Positions 1 to 8,827 of a stretch of 31,895 nt of DNA are shown piece after piece. The position numbers and the translations under genes are program-made. Source of the DNA: Phlegmacium glaucopus (Eukaryota > Basidiomycota > Agaricomycetes > Agaricales > Cortinariaceae); contig MU130098.1 in NCBI GenBank assembly GCA_015039465.1, positions 59,154-91,048 of the forward strand. Reading direction: 5' to 3'. The notes below the pieces were generated by a model that was not told the origin of the DNA, did not search any database, and saw only the letters and a program-made list of their open reading frames with translations. Each line of letters opens with the position of its first letter. Position 1 is the stretch's first letter.

Positions 1-1
1 A

Positions 2-1183
2 GTTCAAGTTATGGAAATGAGCAAGAAGCTGCTTGGTGCAGAACATCCAGACACCCTCAGCAGTATGGTAAATCTAGCAAGCACATATAGAAATCAGGGA
101 AGGTGGAATGAGGCAGAGCAGCTGCAGGCTCAAGTTATGGACATGAGCATGAAGTTTTATGGTGCAGAACATACAAGCACTCTCAACAGTGTGGCACATT
201 TAGCAGGAACATACAGGGATCAGGGGAGGTGCATTGAGGCAGAGCACCTGGAGGTTCAAGTTATGGACATGAGGAAGAAACTTTTTGGTGCAGAACATCC
301 AAGCACTCTCAACAGTATGGCAAATCTAGCAAGCACATATGGGGTTCAGAGAAGGTGGAATGAGGCAGAGCAGCTGCAAGTTCAGGTCATGGAAATGAGC
401 AAGAAGCTGCTCAGTGCAGCACATCCAGACACCATCAACAGTATGGTAAATCTTGCAAGCACATATAGGAATCAGGGAAGGTGGAATGAGGCAGAGCAGC
501 TGCAGGTTCAAGTTATGGAGATGAGCAAGAAGCTGTTTGGTGCAGAACATCCAAGTGCTCTCAGCAGCATGGCAGAGCTGGCAAGCACATACATGAATCA
601 GGGAAGGTGGTATGAGGCAGAGCAACTACACATTCAAGTTATGGAAGTGAGCAAAAAGCTGCTTGGTGCAGAACATCCAGGCACCCTCAGAAGCATGGCA
701 CATCTAGCAAGGACATACTCAGCTCAGGGAAGGTGGATTGAAGCAGAGCAGCTGCAAGTTCAAGTTCAAGTTCTGGACATGTGCAAGAAGCTGCTTGGTA
801 CAGAACATCCAGGCACCCTCAGGCATATGGCACATCTAGCAAGGACATACTCAGCCCAGGGAAGGTGGATTGAAGCAGATCAGCTGCAAGTTCAAGTTTT
901 GGACATGAGCAAGAAGCTGCTTGGTACAGAACACCCAGACACCCTCAACAGTATGGCACATCTAGCAAGCATATACTGGAATCAGGGGAGGTGGAATGAG
1001 ACAGAGCAGCTGCAAGTTCAGGTTGTGGACATGAGCAAGAAGCTGCTTGGTGCAGTACATCCAGACACCCTCCACAATATGGCAAAGCTAGCAAGCACAT
1101 ACCATCATTTGGGAAGGTGGAGTGAGGCAGAGCAGCTGAAGCTTGAAGTCATGAATATAAAGAAGGGGATAGGAAGAGACTGA
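2..1183 (+). CDS. NLR-type receptor, TPR C-terminal part (5' end outside window)
   Basis: The frame is open from the first complete codon of the window, so this is the 3' part of a longer gene; the first visible ATG at 11 is internal. The product is about nine tetratricopeptide repeats of 42 residues (126 bp) of the kinesin-light-chain/TPR_10-12 type, with a core like KKLLGAEHPDTL and QGRWNEAEQLQVQV. It ends ...MNIKKGIGRD then TGA at 1181-1183, close to the end of the complete paralogue at 12533-16000, whose TPR block is preceded by NB-ARC. By comparison this is the ligand-sensing end of a cytosolic NB-ARC-TPR receptor. One repeat has a two-residue insertion (VQVQVQ, near 763-774), a 6-nt duplication. 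The two repeats containing TYSAQGRWI are nearly identical neighbours, suggesting recent repeat duplication. Whether the gene is intact upstream cannot be seen. Confidence 0.85.
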   Translation, partial: VQVMEMSKKLLGAEHPDTLSSMVNLASTYRNQGRWNEAEQLQAQVMDMSMKFYGAEHTSTLNSVAHLAGTYRDQGRCIEAEHLEVQVMDMRKKLFGAEHPSTLNSMANLASTYGVQRRWNEAEQLQVQVMEMSKKLLSAAHPDTINSMVNLASTYRNQGRWNEAEQLQVQVMEMSKKLFGAEHPSALSSMAELASTYMNQGRWYEAEQLHIQVMEVSKKLLGAEHPGTLRSMAHLARTYSAQGRWIEAEQLQVQVQVLDMCKKLLGTEHPGTLRHMAHLARTYSAQGRWIEADQLQVQVLDMSKKLLGTEHPDTLNSMAHLASIYWNQGRWNETEQLQVQVVDMSKKLLGAVHPDTLHNMAKLASTYHHLGRWSEAEQLKLEVMNIKKGIGRD

Positions 1184-2078
1184 AGTGGCCCAATCATCAA
1201 GGTATACAAGTGTTTGTACTGTATCTTATTTACTTTCAAATTTCAAATTTTAGCAGAAAATCATAGAAAGGGTGCCTTTTTTAATATATACAGAACATTA
1301 TCTTCCTTTGAAAGCTGGCATTCAACTCACAACTAGGGAGTATCTCAATGATTTAGCAATGAATGGAAGTTAGCAACAAATGACATGATGCTAGCTAGTG
1401 TGATAGATCTGCTTGCAGGTCCCTAGACAGATCCAAATAAACCCTCCAAATCAGCTGGGCTTCTGTTTGTTGCTCTGAAATTGAGTCAAAGAACCACTTC
1501 TACAATCTTTATTAATCCCAATGTATTTCTAAGGATGCTGAAGTTCAGTTCAGTTGGAGCTGAGATTCATTTCAACACCCATCTTGTTGGGACCAGAACC
1601 AGAACAGCCAACAGAACTAGTTAGAATCATAAGGGCCATTTAACAATGGGAACAGTTTTTTTCTTAGGGTGAGACATTGTCACTTCAACATATGGTTCAG
1701 AACTGAGATCTCTCTGACCCATACCTGTTAAACCCATGGGTTTACCCATCAAAACAAGCCCAAAAACACCAAAAATGACCCAGAAATGAGCAAGATATGT
1801 GCTAAACAATATTTTATATTGTTTTGGCTATATCTCCACCAATTCTCACCTGTTTTGAATGTTCTAGGGCTTGTTTTGTAGGTGGTGGGTACAGAAATCT
1901 GTACCCATACCCATACCTGTCTGTACCTGACCTGTTAGCCCACAGGAATTTGAAACCCCCCACTGATGTACCTGTAGTAAGGACAGACCACAAGTAGTTA
2001 CATAGTTTGTGGGGTTAATGTAGGTTTCCTCAATAAGCTTTAGAAGTAGTTTGTGGTATGGAAATATCCAAGGAGAGT
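1184..2078. other. 3' flank of first NLR copy, shared with the other two copies; no gene seen
   Basis: The stretch from the stop codon to about 1645 aligns by eye with 16001-16398 and, reversed, with about 18885-19746. All three flanks contain a TGAAGTG(G/T)CCCAATNAT start, a GCTAGCTAG(T/C)GT block, a TTCAG/TTCAA pentamer run and an AACCAGAAC...GTTAGA block. The duplication unit of the NLR genes therefore includes their 3' flank. Positions 1700-1960 hold short ACCCATACCTG/GGGTTTACCC repeats of unknown origin. The small open frames here show no coding character. Confidence 0.6.
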
Positions 2079-2083
2079 AATCT

Positions 2084-2496
2084 TGTTAGGGGACACCCGA
2101 CTTCAACCCAAACTTCAACCGTAGAATCATATACCCCGCCTTTCTGACGACCTCCAACCTTCCAACCAACTCCGCTTCCATCACCAGTTTACTCTGGAAC
2201 CCCGTAGTTCCACTCCAACTCCGATCCTCCATTTTGCTCCGTCTTTTATTTCTATTTTTCATATCACACCACTTCCTATTTAATTAATTAATTATTATTG
2301 TATCATTCCTTTATTTATTTGATATCTCCGTTATGTCCATATTAGTACTTAAATACCCCACAGCCTAGCAGGGATCCCCATCCTTTCCTCTTTGGATCCC
2401 CTGCTAGGTGAGTCACTTGTAGATATCCCTTTGAAATATTATTAACTTTGGATCCCCTGCTAGCTTGACTAAGTCAGCGTCGCAGTTGCCCTAACA
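2084..2496 (-). mobile_element. Solo LTR, family 1, copy A
   Basis: A 413-bp element in reverse orientation, starting TGTTAGGGGACACC and ending GCCCTAACA on the plus strand. It is flanked by identical 5-bp direct repeats AATCT (2079-2083 and 2497-2501). TG...CA ends with short inverted termini (TGTTAGGG/CCCTAACA) and a 5-bp target duplication are the marks of an LTR left after recombination of an LTR retrotransposon. It is nearly identical to the copy at 4326-4738. It is not one end of an element paired with that copy, because the two are in opposite orientation and each has its own target duplication. Confidence 0.85.
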
Positions 2497-2500
2497 AATC

Positions 2501-2554
2501 TGTGAAGATAGCAAAATCCATGAAGATAGCAAAATCTGTGAAGATAGCAAAATC
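2501..2554. repeat. 18-bp tandem repeat, three units
   Basis: Three consecutive copies of TGTGAAGATAGCAAAATC (the second unit begins CA instead of TG), directly abutting the right target duplication of the solo LTR at 2084-2496. A partial fourth unit starts at 2555. Confidence 0.8.
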
Positions 2555-2586
2555 TGTGAACAATAGTGTCAATAGTGTTGCTAAAG

Positions 2587-2720
2587 TTCAGTTCTGAACT
2601 GACTCACTGAACCTGAACTGAATGAACTGAACTGAACTTTTCAGTTCAGTTCAGTTCAGTTCAGGCATCTTGAGAATTGGCAGTTCATCCAGTTTGAACT
2701 GAACTGAACTGCTGAACTGC
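2587..2720. repeat. TTCAG/CTGAA pentamer array in both orientations
   Basis: A run of TTCAG pentamers flanked by runs of CTGAA pentamers. The array is thus partly self-complementary and could form a long imperfect hairpin. Shorter runs of the same pentamer occur in the NLR 3' flanks (about 1541-1555 and 18946-18974), and a TTCAA variant at 16309-16329. Confidence 0.75.
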
Positions 2721-2884
2721 CAGGTCCTGGAAGGGTGAGAAATTCCCATATATTGATTTATGTTTACTGGAAATTAGTTCTTCAGTGATGTACAAATGAT
2801 TTGGAAGTCCTTTTGGGAGTAAAACAATGACTGAGGAAAGAGATAATGGCCAGACTTGGTATATGATGTAGTCTCTCATAGACA

Positions 2885-2943
2885 GCTTCAATATATGTGA
2901 TGTGACATGAATCATGGATCACAATATATGAAGTCTGTTGTTT
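2885..2943. repeat. Short imperfect palindrome repeat, copy 1
   Basis: The block CTTCAATATATGTGATGTG ... GGATCACAATATATGAAG followed by TCTGTTGTTTAC recurs at 27352-27403, with G replacing A in the GATATATG stretches and a shorter centre. The two halves are imperfect inverted repeats of each other (ATATATGTGAT / ATCAC-ATATAT). It may be the end of a small DNA element or an old LTR; the class is not identifiable. Confidence 0.55.
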
Positions 2944-3304
2944 ACCGCACCCCCAAACCTGTGCTAGAAAATGTTTATGTAATCTTCGGACTTCAAAATC
3001 ATCTTCATCTCCTCTGAATGTGATAATTGAAGGGGTTTTTCAGCTGTTTTAGAGAGAAAGTATTTCTATTGGATCCTTAAATGCATTATATATATAGTTA
3101 GGAGTATCTGATGCAATGTGGATGCTTTTGTGAAATTTAGGTGCATGTCAAGTTGAGCTCCAAATCATGTGTGCCACTTTTGGTCTCATTTCCTACCAAC
3201 AAGGAAGTCACATAAACACCCATCCTCTGAGCCCCAAATTTTAATTTATATGATGCCTAAGCTAAATAAAACAACTTTCACCCTAAAAAGTAGCAAAAGA
3301 CCTC

Positions 3305-3866
3305 TGTTGTCACGTGAGCTCAATGCACGGAGTTGTTTCCAGTAGTCCGTACTCTGTTCCAGTACTTTCCCTTGTCTCCAACTCTACTCCTCCTACATCC
3401 AACTCCAAGACTTCTCCGTATCATTCCGACTCTTCCGACAATACTCCAAACCCATTACCACACCTTTGTCATAACAACTATTCCTTTGTCATCACTTTCC
3501 CACTATCAGTCAGCACACCAGCCATGGATTATTCACCCAAGAATGCAGGACCTTTTCTGGGAGCAGAACGCAGCACTTATATTTATATTCTATATTTCGG
3601 TTGCAATTCCTTTTATATTTAAGTACTTGAACTTGTATGTTTTTCCTCAGTTCGAATATCATCTTAGTTTCCTCCTCTTGTTCGTCCTCTAAGTCACTGA
3701 GGTCTTCCGTCTTTCTGTTCTCTTCCGGTTCCAAAATCAGGACATTGTAGGAGTTGGGCAGCACAGCACATACACTGAGGCCAAAGTCCTTTCCGTTACT
3801 TGTTCCGGTTCCGTTCTGTCCGATCCGGTGTTACTCCGATGTGACTCCCTTGTTTTAAACTTAACA
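3305..3866 (+). mobile_element. Solo LTR, family 2, copy 1
   Basis: About 562 bp with TGTTG...TTAACA ends, aligning along most of its length with the better-bounded copy at 16932-17504. Shared blocks include GTAGTCCGTACTC, CCAAACCCATTACCACA, ATGGATTATTCACCCA and TTTCCTCCTCTTGTT. No exact target duplication is visible (ACCTC before, ACACC after), so either the boundaries are approximate or the duplication has decayed. Overlapping open frames on both strands are chance frames within the repeat. Confidence 0.65.
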
Positions 3867-4320
3867 ACACCACCTGTAGGGTCTAGTACCAGATTAGGAT
3901 GGTATCCATGCAGCACTTCAGCATAGGACCCTACCTGTCAATAGTTTAGAGTTAGAAATTCAAGTTAGCCTTATGGAAAGTCACCCATTAACTCCTTCAA
4001 CCGTTGTTACTAATGTAATATTTTTCCTATTTTGAGTAAGTAGCAAGGTCCATCAATGGGAACAACTTGTGCTTTCAGTCGTGCAGTTTAACGACAATCC
4101 AATGGCAGTATTCTGTACATATCTTATTGGAAACACAATAATCTGCTGCTGCAACTTCATAGCTCAATCTGTCCTAGTACGCATAAACTATTGCTATCAG
4201 TTGTTTTGTTCATGCAAATTTTCAAAGATTTACTGTTGTAGGAAGTGTCAATTTTGTTGTCTTGGGTGTAAACTTGTGTTGTATGTTCCTTGTGATTGAA
4301 AACTGTGATACATAGAATCC
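3867..4320. other. Gene-free stretch between solo LTRs
   Basis: No convincing gene. A 76-codon frame at 4069-4299 is cysteine-rich, but has no recognisable domain and its composition is not gene-like. A short inverted pair (GTAGGGTC near 3876 and GACCCTAC near 3925) is present. Confidence 0.4.
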
Positions 4321-4325
4321 ATTCT

Positions 4326-4738
4326 TGTTAGGGCAACTGCGACGCTGACTTAGTCAAGCTAGCAGGGGATCCAAAGTTAATAATATTTCAAAGGGATATC
4401 TACAAGTGACTCACCTAGCAGGGGATCCAAAGAGGAAAGGATGGGGATCCCTGCTAGGCTGTGGGGTATTTAAGTACTAATATGGACATAATGGAGATAT
4501 CAAATAAATAAAGGAATGATATGATAATAATTAATTAATTAAATAGGAAGTGGTGTGATATGAAAAATAGAAATAAAAGACGGAGCAAAATGGAGGATCG
4601 GAGTCGGAGCGGAACTATGGGGTTCCAGAGTAAACTGGTGACGGAAGCGGAGTTGGTCAGAAGGTCGGAGGTCGTCGGAAAGGTGGGGTATATGATTCTA
4701 CGGTTGAGGTTTGGGTTGAAGTCAGGTGTCCCCTAACA
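4326..4738 (+). mobile_element. Solo LTR, family 1, copy B
   Basis: A 413-bp element with TGTTAGGGCAACTGCG at its start and GTGTCCCCTAACA at its end. It is flanked by the exact 5-bp target duplication ATTCT (4321-4325 and 4739-4743). It contains a strong internal inverted repeat: CCTAGCAGGGGATCC at 4414-4428 against GGATCCCTGCTAGG at 4445-4458. A further AGCAGGGGATCCAAAG direct repeat lies at about 4361. A TATTTAAG box at 4467-4474 is a candidate LTR promoter element. No retrotransposon coding region adjoins it. Confidence 0.88.
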
Positions 4739-4743
4739 ATTCT

Positions 4744-5194
4744 CTGAGTTTGTGCGTCTCTGTGTTCTCAGGCTCATTGTGGGTCAAAGGATCGGCAATG
4801 GGAGCACTCATCAGTAAATTCAGGGTCAGCTGACCGGCACCGGACAGCACCGGACAGTGGCATAGAGCCATAGTAAAGGGTCTTATGTTTACAGCGTTAC
4901 TGTGACACTTGACAGCACTATCCGGAAATGGCCCGACGCTAGACAGCACTATGGAGTGCTATAAGGTGCTATATAGGGCTATAATGTGCTATATAGGGCT
5001 AGGCTAATACTGTAGTTAGGGAGCCCTATACTCGTAATATTCTAATAGCAATCACAACTAGAGTAAGGAAATTGTTAAAAAAATCATATTTCAACTAAGT
5101 AATAGTAGTCTAAACATCATAATATACTACTTATACTACTGTAAAGGATATATACTGTCTCATGGGCATCGTGATATACAACTAAAATTGTCGT
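4744..5194. other. Gene-free stretch with short direct repeats
   Basis: No gene seen. GTGCTATATAGGGCTA occurs twice with a 20-bp period (4966-4981 and 4986-5001), embedded in several further GTGCTATA/GCACTAT variants between about 4915 and 5001. The region also holds CACCGGACAG repeats near 4836-4858. Confidence 0.5.
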
Positions 5195-5526
5195 TGTTTG
5201 TGCATGCGTCATCGCTGTTTGTGCATGCATCATCGCTGTTTGTGCATGACTCGTTGCTGTTTGTGCATGTGTCGTCACCGTTTGTGCATGTGTCGTCACT
5301 GTTCGTGCATGCGTCGTCACTGTTCATGCATGCATTGTTGCTGTTCGTGCATGCATTGTTGCTGTTCATGCATGCATTGTCACTGTTCATGTGTGTGTTG
5401 TTGCTGTTTGTGCATGCATTGTCACCATTTGTGCATACATCATTGCTGTTTGTGCATGCATCGTTGCTGTTGGTGCATTGTTGCTGTTGGTGCATGCGTT
5501 GTTGCGGTTTGTGCATGAGCTGTTGT
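5195..5526. repeat. 21-bp minisatellite, about 16 units
   Basis: Units follow the consensus TGTTTGTGCATGCRTCRTYGC. Almost all are exactly 21 bp; the unit at 5468-5484 is shortened to 17 bp. Because 21 is a multiple of three and stop codons are rare in the unit, open frames of 60-130 codons exist in several frames on both strands. They encode 7-residue repeats such as SLFVHAS on plus and ACTNSND on minus. Several mutually overlapping frames are open equally, which argues for repeat DNA rather than a gene. Confidence 0.85.
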
Positions 5527-6010
5527 TGTTGTTGGTGCAGGTGTCGTTGCAGAGGTGGTGATGAGTTGTTGTGGTGGTGGTTGACATAGTTGTTATACCT
5601 GTAGTTTGTCGTTAGTAGAGTGAAATTGAATTTTTTTTTTTTTGAAAACCGAGACCCTTAAAAAAACCTGCGAAGGGGTGTGGTGCATCGTGGAGGTGGT
5701 CGTGAGGGTGGTCGTCGTAGTCGTGTCGTCATCATTCAAGACTAATGAAATCAAACAAAGTTAATATAATGAAATTAAAATAAATAAAAAACAAACCCAC
5801 CCCCTAGCAAGGGGGTACATCATCATCGTTGTTGTTGTTGCTAGTTGTGGTTGTGGTTGTGGTTGTGGTTGTCATCACTAGTCGTTGTCATCACCATCAT
5901 TGCTAGTTAGTTGTCATCATTGCTAGCCGTCGTCGTCCATCTTTTTCCTGTGTCGTTGTTGTGGTTGTAAGTGGTGATTGAGAGGTGGTGGTGATGGTGG
6001 TGATGAGACG
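5527..6010. repeat. Low-complexity GTT/GGTGAT-rich tract
   Basis: A T-run at 5630-5642 and trinucleotide-type runs (GTTGTTGTTGTT, GTTGTGGTTGTGG, GGTGGTGATGG), mainly at 5821-5890 and 5955-6010. There is no credible coding sequence. Confidence 0.65.
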
Positions 6011-6974
6011 AAGTGTTGTTGAACTTACATATTTAGTAATTTTGGATTTGTTTAGGGTTGGTTTATTTAACTTAATGAAAAATCTCAAAAAATGTGTGAC
6101 ATGACAGAGTGAGGAAACTAGACCATGCTAGATAGCACTGGTGTGCGCAACATGAATACTATGAAACTATAACCCACTATAGTTATGGTGACGTGACTGT
6201 AGAATACTATAATTTTATGTGACATGACTATAGGCTACTATAATTTAGTGTGACATAACTATGACAAACTATGGGAAATCCCTGACTTTACTGATGCTGT
6301 ATATTGAATTCTAAAGATGTGTTTGGACATCAGATGAACCAGTGTTTTGGGTGCATTTTATCATCTAGGATATCATTCAGCTGTCAAAAACAAAGGTGGT
6401 GGATTTGTTTTGTTTTCAAAGCTGTTCCAGGAGAGTTCTGGAAGGATTACTGAAAGGACAGAATTATATGCAGATGGGTCTCTCTGATTATGTGCCTGTG
6501 ATTGTGCTCTGAGGTCTTTTAATATACTACAACTAGCACAGCCCATATATCAAAATTCTGTTTCCAGGATAATTTAACAAGTGCAGTTTGGAATATTTTC
6601 TCGGAGCCACTTTTTTAATAACAGTGTTTTTGTAAATGTAGCCTAGATTTCTTTCATTTGTCACTCGTTATAATGCTTGGTCATGTGACATTGGATGAGT
6701 ATGGATTGCTTCTACCTTATTAAACATGCCACTCTGATAGGCGTAAAAAAAAAGCATCATGTGCCATTTCCACCACCCTGTGACATCGTTCATTACATTA
6801 GGAGAAACTGAATATCGACGCGACTATCACTTTAAAAAACACTCCCCATGGCCAAAAACTCTGTGGATTTGTTGGACTTACCAGTCTGTGGTCAGGACGT
6901 CTATCACGCTTCGATATCACGTGCCTGCAACGCTCCCTTATATACCGCGTTTTGGCTTTGTTTACAGTTTTCCT
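6011..6974. other. Gene-free AT-rich stretch
   Basis: No gene recognised. Between 6180 and 6270 two similar units occur, each with ACTATAATTT followed by GTGACAT(G/A)ACTA. The remaining sequence carries frequent stops in all frames. Confidence 0.4.
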
Positions 6975-7129
6975 CAGTTGTCATTTACTTTATTTCCCAA
7001 CACTGAGGATGTGAGTTCATTAGACGTTATCTTCATATCTCTATGTAGCTAACTCTGACTCTAGCACACCCTGTCGTGTCTAAGTGAATATACCAGTTGT
7101 CATTTACTTTATTTCCCGACACTGAGGAT
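6975..7129. repeat. 36-bp direct duplication upstream of the helicase fragment
   Basis: A 36-bp block beginning CAGTTGTCATTTACTTTATT occurs at 6975-7010 and again at 7094-7129 with one mismatch. Each copy is followed by a C(A/G)CCCTGTCGTGTCTA block (about 7067-7082 and 7132-7147). In the first copy the two blocks are separated by an extra 57 bp or so. This looks like a local duplication of the 5' flank of the helicase fragment. Confidence 0.7.
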
Positions 7130-7140
7130 CACGCCCTGTC

Positions 7141-7709
7141 GTGTCTAGATTACAGAATTCAACATTTGAATTCGGTTCTTCTGAAGGACAGGATCTTTGC
7201 TGCCAAATCATTCACAAATGTCTTCCATTTGGGCCATATGACTACCAACTTGATGGTATTACTGCAGTTCTCGATGGAATAGACATGCTCGCCGTATCAG
7301 CAACAGGATCTGGCAAGTCTGCCTATATTTACATGCTTATTCATGTTATTTTGGAAGTTTTGGAAGCTCCACATGTTTGTCCATCCGTTACATTCCCCAA
7401 AGATCCAGCTATTTTGGTCATTTATCCCACTACCGCACTTGAGGAGGACCAGGTCTGCTTTTAATGAAATTTAACAGGATAGACAAATATAAATTATGGA
7501 GTGAACAGGAAACCAAAATGAAGGGGCTCGGATTAACAGAAAAGGCCGTTAATAGTGTTACAAAGTATAGGCTGATAAAGGTGGACTCAACATATGGAAC
7601 ATATCGGCTGAAAACACGCGAACTTTCTCAATCTATGACACAGCCAAAAAAACGCGTCGCGTCGAATTCATTGGATCACATGATTAGAAACTATGGCTCG
7701 TGGGAATAA
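7141..7709 (+). pseudogene. Truncated RecQ-like DEAD/DEAH helicase
   Basis: The frame at 7141-7452 encodes a Q-motif-like PYDYQLDGI, the Walker A motif ATGSGKSAY, and the motif Ia region ILVIYPTTALEEDQ. These are typical of the first RecA-like lobe of RecQ-type helicases, which are abundant and often fragmentary in basidiomycetes. A canonical 56-nt intron (7453-7508, GTCTGC...AACAG) joins it in phase to ETKMKGLGLTEKAVNSVTK, which still resembles the family. The frame then becomes unrelated and stops at 7707-7709. Motifs II to VI are absent, so no helicase activity is expected. The true 5' end is unclear; ATG 7141 is only the first in frame. Confidence 0.65.
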
Positions 7710-8253
7710 AGAGCGTGGAAATTTTTTACTCCAGTATCAAGGGCGCGTTTAGTAGCAGACTCCATGTGAAGCTGATCGACTTATCATCAGTGTCACATCG
7801 AAGTCTGGCTACGGGAGACTAGGTTCGAGGGTAGTCTCGTACCAATCACGTCCACGCCAGTCCTCGAGCGAAATCCATCCCTTTATGGAAAGCCCTTGGA
7901 ATGGCGAAGTTAAGATTCTTGCCGGATTTCATTTCAAGTTCATTTCTGCGGCTTCTTTGACGGAGCTTCAGGCGCCTGTCACTTAAACCCATCATGGATC
8001 ATCTGTGTGTGAATGCTGACAAAACTTTGGGCACTAGTGCGGTTTCTTGAATAAGATCAACGACATCCCCCCATCTCAATCTCCAGCTCACACCTTTATT
8101 GTTGGCTATCTATCGCATTAGTGAGTCCCATGATTGGCTTCTCAAGACTCTGGCTAATCCCCAAACGGATCTCTTTCTAGAACATTTCCATTGTAGGTCA
8201 AAATTCGCTGTTTACTTCTAGATCTAACTTGATTTCAAGCCTATCTCGTTGAC
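7710..8253. other. Gene-free stretch with a small hairpin
   Basis: No gene seen. A perfect 7-bp stem GAGACTA/TAGTCTC (7815-7821 and 7832-7838), extended by TAC/GTA, encloses a GGTTCGAGGG loop. Possible splice-like signals are present, but no protein family could be recognised. Confidence 0.35.
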
Positions 8254-8466
8254 ATGACCGAAAGTCTACCCCCTCAATTTTTAGTCCAGAAAAAATATCC
8301 GCCACGCGGTGGGTTTTGTCAATATAGGCTCGTGAAGGCCACAGGATTTGAGTGTCATCTTTGTGGGAATGAGAAGAAGGCCAAGCTTATTGCATTTGTT
8401 GGAGAGAAGTGGGATGAACCTGTGTGTAATGGTTGTTATGGGCAAGCGCTTTCCAAACTTGCTTAG
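8254..8466 (+). CDS. Small zinc-ribbon-like protein (70 aa)
   Basis: An ATG-to-TAG frame encodes 70 residues. It has two Cys pairs, FECHLC near residues 33-36 and CNGC near 58-61, spaced CX2C-X21-CX2C, the layout of a small zinc ribbon or treble clef. Between them lies KKAKLIAFVGEKWDEPV, which I recall only loosely from fungal hypothetical proteins. No catalytic residues are evident. It could be the last exon of a larger degraded gene or a stand-alone small protein; upstream sequence gives no clear extra exon. The cysteines and composition make it more credible than a chance frame, but the function is unknown. Confidence 0.5.
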   Translation: MTESLPPQFLVQKKYPPRGGFCQYRLVKATGFECHLCGNEKKAKLIAFVGEKWDEPVCNGCYGQALSKLA

Positions 8467-8827
8467 GGTTATTCAAAGTTGGGGAAGCGGTCGCCTTGAA
8501 ACGATTTGAAGAATTTCAATCAACTTCTATACCTTCTTTACAATTTCCACCTCAAAATGGTTTCGGCAGCTTCAGACACGTCTGAATTTGGATGGTTGTG
8601 GTCTTATTAGATGTGAAGATCGTGGTGTGCAAGGTCCACTCGTCCATGTTAAAATTACCAAGACTGGTGTATGGAAATGGCTGCAGTCTGAACTGCCGTT
8701 TCTACATACGACCGGCAAAACAACAGGGTGTACAGTGTTAACTAAGGTGGTCCCAGATCAATGATTAACTAACTGAATCTCGTAATATAGGCTTTTCGAT
8801 TGTGGAATTCATAAATGTGAAAAACCG
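8467..8827. other. Short intergenic stretch, no supported gene
   Basis: Frames are broken. A stretch near 8600-8750 could be a remnant of coding DNA (LIRCEDRGVQGPLVHVKITK in one frame) but no family was recognised. Confidence 0.3.

Noticed and set aside
326..625. Minus-strand frame across the TPR array (Cys/Leu-rich repeats)
   Set aside because: It is antisense to a periodic coding repeat and arises from the 126-bp period being a multiple of three.
3314..3764. Overlapping open frames within the family 2 LTR
   Set aside because: They occur on both strands, are disrupted in the other copy at 16932-17504, and show no protein family.
4069..4299. Cysteine-rich 76-residue protein
   Set aside because: No regular cysteine spacing, hydrophobic codon bias typical of T-rich DNA, no supporting context.
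2084..4738. The two family 1 LTRs as the ends of one retrotransposon
   Set aside because: They are in opposite orientation, each has its own distinct 5-bp target duplication, and no gag/pol sequence lies between them.
5160..5589. Asn/Thr- or Phe/Val-repeat proteins encoded by the minisatellite
   Set aside because: Several overlapping frames on both strands are equally open because of the 21-bp period; no start context, intron or domain supports a gene.
7810..7841. tRNA-like B-box (GGTTCGAGG) within a hairpin
   Set aside because: No acceptor or anticodon stem can be folded around it; only a single short stem is present.
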